Below, piece by piece: positions 6,843 to 12,124 of a DNA stretch of 12,124 nucleotides. This stretch comes from an uncultured Clostridia bacterium (lineage in GTDB: Bacteria; Bacillota; Clostridia; Christensenellales; Borkfalkiaceae), in assembly GCA_947176485.1 (NCBI GenBank), contig CAMWQS010000040.1:1-12124 (forward strand). The letters run 5' to 3'. The translations under genes were made by a program, and so were the position numbers. Within the stretch, counting starts at the first letter, position 1. Each line of letters opens with the position of its first letter. Under the pieces are notes generated by a model that did not search any database, was not told where the DNA came from, and saw only the letters and a program-made list of their open reading frames with translations.

Positions 6843-7146
6843 AACTTATATAGGCTTTTGCATAAAGTCGGGTAAAATTTCCCTCGGCTCTGGTGCTATA
6901 GACACCTTGAAGGGCGGGGTAAAGCTTCTTATCCTCGACGGCACTGCGGCAAAAAATTCCCAAAGGCTTGCCCTTAAATTCCAAAACCGCTTCAATTGCC
7001 CCTTGATAATCTGTAAATCGGGCTTTGAACGCGTTGTGAACCGTGAAGGCGCAAAGCTTGCCGCAATACGCGACGAAGAACTTTCAAAAGCAATTTTGCA
7101 AAATTTAGACCAAAACTTTGAATTATATGCCGAAGGCAGTATTTAA
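6823..7146 (+). CDS. ylxQ: YlxQ, L7Ae/L30e-family putative RNA-binding protein
   Basis: The 107-residue protein has the L7Ae/L30e/S12e/Gadd45 fold pattern: IGFCIKSGKISLGSGAID (helix 1 and the Gly-Lys turn, about 10-27), KLLILDGTAAKNSQRLA (34-50) and REGAKLAAIRDEELSKAI near 74-91. These proteins bind kink-turn RNAs or ribosomal RNA. The classical kink-turn signature with Asn-Glu is not evident at the start of helix 2, so RNA specificity cannot be inferred. Translation starts at TTG directed by AGGAGG, overlapping rnpM by 20 bases; infB follows after 26 bases. The target and role remain poorly defined across Firmicutes. Confidence 0.9.
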   Translation: MANSKVETYIGFCIKSGKISLGSGAIDTLKGGVKLLILDGTAAKNSQRLALKFQNRFNCPLIICKSGFERVVNREGAKLAAIRDEELSKAILQNLDQNFELYAEGSI

Positions 7147-7172
7147 TAGCAATATTTAGAAAGGGATAATAT

Positions 7173-9695
7173 ATGGCAAAAAAATACGAGAATATTGAAA
7201 ATATTAGTAAGCTGATATCGGGCGGCGCGCTGTCGGAGCTTAATAAAAAAGTTTCCGCAGCGGAAAAATCTGCTTCCGATATTTTAAAAAAGCTGAACGA
7301 TATGGAGGCGGCTATCAAGCAGAAAAAGCTTGAAGAAGAGCAAGCCGCTTTAAAAGAAGCTGCCGAGGCGTTAAAAGCGCAAGAAGAAAAAGCCGCGCTT
7401 GAAAAGAAACCGACGGAAGAAAAGGCGGAAGCTCCCGCACCTGTGGAGCAGCCCGAAAAGCCCGTTCAAAAGCCGCAAGAAGCTCCCGCGGCTTCTCAGC
7501 AACCCGCTAAACCCTCCAACCCCGCAATAGTCGGGCATATCAATTTACAAAATACCCGTGGCGGGCAATATATAAATAACGGTAGGCCTCAGAAAACGGA
7601 AAACAAAACGTTTATCAACCGTGACACCCGTCCTCCCAGAGATAAAAACGCGGCAGCGCCCCGCGGAGGACAAAATCCCCGCCCTTCGGTAGGCACGCGT
7701 TACACGGCACCCGCTCCTGCGCCCGCACCCCTTCCCACGAAAAGCAAGAACTTCGGACCAGATAAGAAGAAGGGCTTCGAAAAAACTTACGTTGAAAAGG
7801 ATAAGCGCACGATGTCCAAGCGCGCCCTCGTTAAGCAACAGGGCGCTAGCATTGAGGACTTTGACGAGAATAAGAGCGGTTACAGAAAGTTAAGGGTTAA
7901 AAAGGATAAATCCAAAGCAGCTCCCACTATAAAAATTGAGCATGCAGTCGTTACTACGAACGATATCCCCATTAAAACTCTTTCCGAAAAAATTGGTATA
8001 ACGGCAAGCGTAATCGTAAAACGCCTTTTCAACGAGGGCGTTATGAGTACGGTAAACGACTCCATCGACTACGATACCGCGGCGTTAATTGCCGCAGACT
8101 TCGGCGTAGAGCTTGAATACAAGCCCGAAAAGACGGCGGAAGAAGTTCTTTTCGAACAGCAAGCGGACACCTTTGAGGAAATCGAAAAGCTCGTTTCCCG
8201 CGCACCCGTCGTTACGGTTATGGGACACGTCGACCACGGTAAAACCTCCCTTCTCGATTATATCAGAAAGACCAAGGTTACCGCAGGCGAAGCGGGCGGA
8301 ATAACCCAGCACATAGGCGCATATACCGTTAAGGTAGGGGATAAAGGTATAACCTTTATAGATACCCCCGGACACGAAGCGTTCACGGCTATGCGTGCTC
8401 GCGGCGCACAGGTAACGGATATAGTTATCCTCGTCGTTGCGGCTGACGACGGAATTATGCCTCAGACCATCGAAGCAATCAACCACGCAAAGGCTGCGGG
8501 CGTTGAAATCATAGTTGCTATCAACAAAATGGATAAGACGGGCGCAAACCCCGACAAGATAAAGCAAGAGCTTATGCGCTATGAAATTTTCCCCGAAGAT
8601 TACGGCGGTAAAACCATAGTTTGCCCCATTTCTTGTAAAACGGGAGAAGGCATAGATAACCTTCTCGAAAGCCTTATCCTTCTTGCGGAAACCAAGGAAC
8701 TTCTTGCCAACCCCGAAAAGGAGGCAAGGGGCATAGTAATCGAAGCCCGCCTTGATAAGGGCAAGGGTCCCGTTGCAACCGTCCTCATTCAGAACGGTAC
8801 GCTCCATACCGGCGACAATATAATCTGCGGTTTGGTTACTGGTAAAGTCCGCGCCATGATAGACGATAACGGTAAAACCGTTAAGGAAGCAGGTCCTTCG
8901 GTTGCCGTCAATATTTTAGGACTTGAAGACGTTCCGAATTCGGGCGACACCATAAACGCAGTATCTCAGGCGCTTATGAAGCAAGTCATCGGCGAAAGAA
9001 AGGATAAGATTAGCCTTGAAAAAGTCAAGTCCCGCGTAAAGACGGACTTGAACGAAGCCTTCGGCAACCTTCCCGACGAGCAGCTTAAAAACCTCAACCT
9101 CATCATTAAGGGCGACGTGCAAGGCTCGGTTGAAGCCGTTAAACAGTCCGTCGTTAAGCTCTCTAACGCGGAAGTGCAAGTTAAGGTTATCCACAGCGCG
9201 GCAGGCGCGGTTACAGAAACAGACGTTATGCTTGCCGAAAGCGCGGGCGCAATAATTCTCTGCTTTAACGTCCGTCCCGACGCAAAGGCGAAAGCTCTTG
9301 CCGAAAGAAGCAAAGTCGACGTAAGAACTTACAGAATTATTTACGAGCTTTTGGACGATATGACGGCGGCGCTCAAAGGGATGCGCGCACCCAAGTACCA
9401 AGAAGTGCTTCTCGGCAAATGCGAAGTTCGTCAGACCTTCAAAATTACGGGTGCAGGCAACATCGCGGGCTGCTACGTTACCGAAGGTAAAATTGTGCGC
9501 GGCGGTAAGCTCAGAATATACCGCGAAGACATTCTTATCGTCGAAGGCGGCGTAAGACAGCTTAAACGCTTTAAAGACGACGTCAAGGAAGTTGCGGCCG
9601 GCTTTGAATGCGGTTGCGCTATCGAAGGTTTCAACGAGATAAAAATCGGCGATATTATAGAGTGCTACCAAATTGAAGAAGTAGCACAGAATTAA
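7173..9695 (+). CDS. infB: Translation initiation factor IF-2
   Basis: IF2 is the GTPase that recruits fMet-tRNA to the 30S subunit and promotes 50S joining. The 840-residue protein has a predicted helical, charged N-terminus (~1-85), then a Pro/Ala/Lys-rich, probably disordered stretch (~86-250). An IF2_N subdomain is at about 262-315. The G domain has G1 GHVDHGKT (351-358), G3 DTPGH (397-401), G4 NKMD (451-454) and G5 SCK (487-489). Domain II and the C-terminal domains III-IV, including the fMet-tRNA-binding C2 region, run to 840. All GTPase motifs are intact. The usual N-terminal RVYELAK-type IF2_N copy is missing; the start is instead a coiled-coil-like helix. AAGGG at 7161-7165 lies 7 bases before the ATG. 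rbfA is separated from it by a palindromic element. Confidence 0.97.
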   Translation: MAKKYENIENISKLISGGALSELNKKVSAAEKSASDILKKLNDMEAAIKQKKLEEEQAALKEAAEALKAQEEKAALEKKPTEEKAEAPAPVEQPEKPVQKPQEAPAASQQPAKPSNPAIVGHINLQNTRGGQYINNGRPQKTENKTFINRDTRPPRDKNAAAPRGGQNPRPSVGTRYTAPAPAPAPLPTKSKNFGPDKKKGFEKTYVEKDKRTMSKRALVKQQGASIEDFDENKSGYRKLRVKKDKSKAAPTIKIEHAVVTTNDIPIKTLSEKIGITASVIVKRLFNEGVMSTVNDSIDYDTAALIAADFGVELEYKPEKTAEEVLFEQQADTFEEIEKLVSRAPVVTVMGHVDHGKTSLLDYIRKTKVTAGEAGGITQHIGAYTVKVGDKGITFIDTPGHEAFTAMRARGAQVTDIVILVVAADDGIMPQTIEAINHAKAAGVEIIVAINKMDKTGANPDKIKQELMRYEIFPEDYGGKTIVCPISCKTGEGIDNLLESLILLAETKELLANPEKEARGIVIEARLDKGKGPVATVLIQNGTLHTGDNIICGLVTGKVRAMIDDNGKTVKEAGPSVAVNILGLEDVPNSGDTINAVSQALMKQVIGERKDKISLEKVKSRVKTDLNEAFGNLPDEQLKNLNLIIKGDVQGSVEAVKQSVVKLSNAEVQVKVIHSAAGAVTETDVMLAESAGAIILCFNVRPDAKAKALAERSKVDVRTYRIIYELLDDMTAALKGMRAPKYQEVLLGKCEVRQTFKITGAGNIAGCYVTEGKIVRGGKLRIYREDILIVEGGVRQLKRFKDDVKEVAAGFECGCAIEGFNEIKIGDIIECYQIEEVAQN

Positions 9696-9815
9696 TTTAA
9701 AGCGTATGCATCGCGTGATACTGCGTCAACTTGCAAAATTGTTCGGTTACGTACAGACGTACGCGCCCGTCGCAATTTCTTAGTTTCCTTGTCTGACGTG
9801 CGCCTACACTTTAAA
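9696..9815. repeat. 120-base imperfect palindromic element between infB and rbfA
   Basis: Four paired segments share one centre near 9756: TTTAAAG (9696-9702) with CTTTAAA (9809-9815); AAATTG (9736-9741) with CAATTT (9773-9778); CGG (9744-9746) with CCG (9767-9769); and CGTAC (9750-9754) with GTACG (9759-9763) around a 4-base tip. Between them are partial matches such as GTA (9704-9706) with TAC. The ends coincide with the infB stop and the rbfA leader, and no ORF is present. This looks like a mobile or dispersed intergenic palindrome (MITE-like) inserted into the operon. Copies elsewhere in the genome cannot be checked from this window. Confidence 0.6.
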
Positions 9816-9846
9816 TATCATATTAACGTTTTATTGGAGATGTACG

Positions 9847-10209
9847 ATGAAAGGAGTAAGGGGAGAACGCCTTGCGGGCGAATTTCAAAAGGAAATTTCC
9901 TCAATAATTTCTTTAAAACTTAGAAGCGATTATCCCCGTCTTTCGGCAATAATCAGCGTAACGGAAGTTGACGTTGCCCCCGACTTAAAGAGCGCGAAAG
10001 TATATATAAGTATTTTCGATACCGATAAGGAGAGGGCGGAAGAAAGCTTTTCGATTATCAAGGAAAACGCGGGGCAAATCCGCCACGAGCTTTCCAAAGT
10101 TATGCACCTAAGAACGGTACCCGAGCTTCGCGTTTTTAAAGACGGAAGTATGGAGTACGGCGAAAAGATAGATAAAATTCTTTTCGACCTCGGAAAAAAA
10201 GATGAATAA
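9847..10209 (+). CDS. rbfA: RbfA, ribosome-binding factor A
   Basis: RbfA is a cold-shock-associated 30S assembly factor that binds near helices 1 and 44-45 of 16S rRNA. The 120-residue protein has the single KH-like fold. The N-terminus reads RGERLAGEFQKEIS, the central strand has EVDVAPDLKSAKVYIS (40-55), and the C-terminal signature is ELRVFKDGSMEYGEKID (93-109). GGAGA at 9836-9840 lies about 7 bases before the ATG. The gene overlaps nrnA by 8 bases, so the two are coupled. Its upstream region is the palindromic element, so its expression relative to infB may be altered. Confidence 0.96.
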   Translation: MKGVRGERLAGEFQKEISSIISLKLRSDYPRLSAIISVTEVDVAPDLKSAKVYISIFDTDKERAEESFSIIKENAGQIRHELSKVMHLRTVPELRVFKDGSMEYGEKIDKILFDLGKKDE

Positions 10210-11161
10210 TACCTTAGACGAAATAATCGCAAAATTAAACGTCGCAAAAGCTATTGCAATTTTTTGCCACGGTCGCCCAGATGGCGACGCCTTGGGCAGT
10301 GGACTTGCACTGTACCTTGCGCTTAAATCGATGGGTAAAACGGCGTATATGTGTTGTGAAGACGCGCCGCCGCAAAAGTTTTCTTTTATTCCCGCAATGC
10401 AGCAAGTAAAAAACGAACTTCCGGATATAGAATACGACCTAATGGTAAGCGTTGACTGTGCGGATTTAACGCGCCTTGGCAGTTTTGCCAAAAGATATGC
10501 TAAATTTAAAGGCGTTACGATTAATTTAGACCATCACGTTTCAAACGACGGATACGGCAAGTTCAACTATGTTGAAGTCTGCCCCGCAAGCTGTGAAATC
10601 ATAACTTTACTTTTCCAAAAAGCGGGCTATACCGTAACCGAAGAAATAGCTAACCTTTTAATGCTCGGGCTTATTACCGACAGCGGCAATTTTACTCATC
10701 TTGACGTAAGCGAAAGAACGTATAATATCGGTGCGTATTTAAGAAGCAAAGGCGCGGATATGTATACCATAAACTACAATACGTTTACGCGTCAGCCCAA
10801 AGAAAGGGCGGTTTTGTACGGCAAAGTTATGTCTAAAATGCGCTTCGAGCTGGACGACAAGCTTGCAATAATAGTTATCCCCAATGCGGACTTAACTAAG
10901 GCGGGTCCGGATACGGGTATTACCGAAGGCTTCGTTGATTTCCCTTTAACGGTTGACGGAGTGGAGGTTGCGGCTTCACTTATGGAATACAAGCCCAACC
11001 TTTACAAAATTTCTTTAAGAAGCAAGGGCAAAGTAAACGTAAACGAGGTTGCCGTAGGTTTCGGCGGCGGTGGACACGTGCTTGCAAGCGGTTGCCTATT
11101 GGGCGGGCCCCTTGAAGAAGTCCTTGAAAAATTAACTTACGCAGTATATCAAGCTTTATGA
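10202..11161 (+). CDS. nrnA: NrnA-type DHH/DHHA1 phosphoesterase (nanoRNase / pAp phosphatase)
   Basis: Members of this DHH subfamily degrade 2- to 5-mer RNAs, dephosphorylate pAp and in some cases hydrolyse c-di-AMP breakdown products, using Mn2+. At 319 residues the length is typical. The metal-binding motifs are in order: HGRPDGDA (His23, Asp27, Asp29), SVDCAD (Asp85), LDHHVSN (Asp110, His111, His112) and LITDSGNF (Asp160). The C-terminal DHHA1 domain ends with GFGGGGHVLASGC (286-298), the substrate-binding glycine loop. No membrane segment or sensor domain precedes it, so it is not GdpP. Position between rbfA and truB is the standard Firmicute arrangement. It overlaps rbfA by 8 bases and truB by 4 (ATGA), indicating coupled translation. 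Confidence 0.94.
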   Translation: MNNTLDEIIAKLNVAKAIAIFCHGRPDGDALGSGLALYLALKSMGKTAYMCCEDAPPQKFSFIPAMQQVKNELPDIEYDLMVSVDCADLTRLGSFAKRYAKFKGVTINLDHHVSNDGYGKFNYVEVCPASCEIITLLFQKAGYTVTEEIANLLMLGLITDSGNFTHLDVSERTYNIGAYLRSKGADMYTINYNTFTRQPKERAVLYGKVMSKMRFELDDKLAIIVIPNADLTKAGPDTGITEGFVDFPLTVDGVEVAASLMEYKPNLYKISLRSKGKVNVNEVAVGFGGGGHVLASGCLLGGPLEEVLEKLTYAVYQAL

Positions 11162-12003
11162 CGGGTTTTATCAACTTGAACAAAGCGGCGGGGGCAAGTT
11201 CCGCAAAAGAAGTATCGGTAATAAAGCGTTTAACGAAAACCCCTTGCGGGCATATGGGCACGCTTGACCCGATGGCTTCGGGCGTTCTCCCCGTTGCCAT
11301 AGGCAACGCCGCACGGCTTTTCGATTACTTTTTGGATAAGCATAAAAAATATATTGCTACCTTTCGTTTCGGCGTTGACAGCGATACCTTGGATACCACG
11401 GGCACCGTCGTGGAAAACGTCGGGCGCGTTCCTTCCAAAGAGGAAATAGAAAGGGTTTTGCCGCAGTTTTTGGGTGAAATTTCGCAAGTTCCTCCAAGGT
11501 ACAGCGCGAAGAATATTTCGGGCAAACGCGGCTACGAATTGGCAAGAGCGGGCGTTGAATTCTCTCTGCCCCCTAAAACCGTAAAAATTTATGCGTTAAA
11601 AGTCTTTGACAATACGCTCTCAGACTGCTATGATTTTGAAATAGAGTGTGGTGGCGGAACTTATATCCGCTCACTTGCGCGTGATATTGCGCAAAAACTC
11701 GGCACCCACGCCGTAATGAGTTCACTAATTAGAACTAAAAGCGGAGCGTTTTCCATTGAAAATTCAGTAAAAAGTGAAGATTTAACTGAAGAAAATATTA
11801 AAAACCACATTATATCTACTGAAAGTTTATTGCCGTTTGACAGCATTTATCCCGACGAAAAGACGGGCTTTAAGCTGTTTAACGGATTAGCTGTAAGCTG
11901 TGAAAAACAAGACGGCATTTATAAAATTTACAAAGACGGATTTTTTTACGGACTTGCAGAAGTTAAACAATCTATTTTAAAGGTGAGGACAAAACTATGT
12001 TAG
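11158..12003 (+). CDS. truB: TruB, tRNA pseudouridine(55) synthase
   Basis: TruB isomerises U55 to pseudouridine in the T-loop of nearly all tRNAs and also acts as a tRNA chaperone. The 281 residues begin with the family start GFINLNKAAGASS. They carry the catalytic motif GHMGTLDPMASG with Asp37 as the nucleophile, KKYIATFRFG (Tyr65) and GGGTYIRSLARDIA with Arg171. A PUA-like C-terminal region covers about 225-281 (GLAVSCEKQDGIYKIYK). The ATG lies within the nrnA stop (ATGA overlap). The 3' end overlaps the next gene by 7 bases. No missing active-site residue was seen. Confidence 0.96.
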   Translation: MTGFINLNKAAGASSAKEVSVIKRLTKTPCGHMGTLDPMASGVLPVAIGNAARLFDYFLDKHKKYIATFRFGVDSDTLDTTGTVVENVGRVPSKEEIERVLPQFLGEISQVPPRYSAKNISGKRGYELARAGVEFSLPPKTVKIYALKVFDNTLSDCYDFEIECGGGTYIRSLARDIAQKLGTHAVMSSLIRTKSGAFSIENSVKSEDLTEENIKNHIISTESLLPFDSIYPDEKTGFKLFNGLAVSCEKQDGIYKIYKDGFFYGLAEVKQSILKVRTKLC

Positions 12004-12124
12004 AAGTCATCAGATTTAACGAAGAAGAGTATTATTTTCCCTGTCTGCTTGTATTGGTCTGTTTTGAAGCAATACAGATCGGCAACGCAGAACTTTTAAA
12101 AAAGGAAAAATTGAAGGATAAAAT
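11997..12124 (+). CDS. RibF-like protein with a degenerate nucleotidyltransferase motif (3' end outside window)
   Basis: Only 42 codons are visible. The ATG at 11997 lies 8 bases after GAGG (11985-11988) and overlaps truB by 7 bases. In Firmicutes the gene after truB is usually ribF, the bifunctional riboflavin kinase/FMN adenylyltransferase. The visible sequence fits the RibF N-terminus: a short strand (MLEVIRF), a gap, then PCLLVLVCFEAIQIGNAELL, which lines up with the RibF pattern of a hydrophobic strand, FDGVHLGH and a helix. The key Asp and both His are replaced (Glu24, Gln27, Asn30). If the alignment is right, the adenylyltransferase site is probably inactive. The identification rests on position and a short stretch, so it is tentative. 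Confidence 0.6.
   Translation, partial: MLEVIRFNEEEYYFPCLLVLVCFEAIQIGNAELLKKEKLKDK

Noticed and set aside
8085..8807. Long minus-strand open frame of 240 codons inside infB
   Set aside because: It is fully antisense to the conserved G domain of IF2, has no recognisable domain, and is explained by codon bias of the plus-strand gene.
8916..9671. Long minus-strand open frame of 251 codons inside infB
   Set aside because: Antisense to the conserved C-terminal domains of IF2; its sequence shows no family pattern or convincing start site.
9789..9817. Promoter candidate TTGTCT with TAAATA before rbfA
   Set aside because: The -10 matches only half of the consensus and both boxes lie in the palindromic arm; nothing independent supports it.
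9696..9846. Small gene or tRNA in the infB-rbfA gap
   Set aside because: No open frame with a ribosome binding site and no cloverleaf or CCA end was seen; the symmetry explains the structure.

Overview
The gene content and order point to a low-to-moderate GC Firmicute of the class Clostridia. Support comes from the cluster ispG / PolC-type gene / rimP / nusA / rnpM (ylxR) / ylxQ / infB / rbfA / nrnA / truB / ribF-like, from nrdR, from Shine-Dalgarno sites of the AGGAGG type, and from sigma-A-like promoters. An uncultured gut lineage (for example Christensenellales-like) would fit, but this is only an impression. No RNA gene, insertion sequence, phage gene or CRISPR array was seen.

Layout. 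Positions 1-1591 (minus strand) hold the N-terminal 530 codons of a secreted lipoprotein with two MBG/YDG-type Ig-like repeats and a C-terminal part I do not recognise. The 187-base gap at 1592-1778 carries divergent promoters and an interrupted inverted repeat. Everything from 1779 to the end is on the plus strand and tightly packed. First come nrdR, ispG and a 510-residue PolC-derived protein. A 120-base gap follows, with a good promoter and a perfect 13-bp leader hairpin. Then come rimP, nusA, rnpM, ylxQ, infB, a 120-base imperfect palindrome, rbfA, nrnA, truB and the first 42 codons of a RibF-like protein.

How the genes work together. The rimP-to-truB block is the classic ribosome-maturation, transcription-elongation and translation-initiation operon: RimP and RbfA mature the 30S subunit, NusA acts on RNA polymerase, IF2 starts translation, RnpM modulates RNase P, NrnA clears nanoRNA and TruB makes pseudouridine-55 in tRNA. 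NrdR controls dNTP synthesis and IspG makes isoprenoid precursors.

The most unusual features lie in slots that are normally routine. The gene in the polC position keeps the PolC N-terminal region, the OB fold and a fully intact DEDDh proofreading exonuclease, but has no PHP domain and no polymerase. The gene after truB looks like RibF, but the FDGxHxGH nucleotidyltransferase motif reads FEAIQIGN. Either a replication and a flavin enzyme were reduced to accessory proteins here, or full enzymes are encoded elsewhere in the genome.
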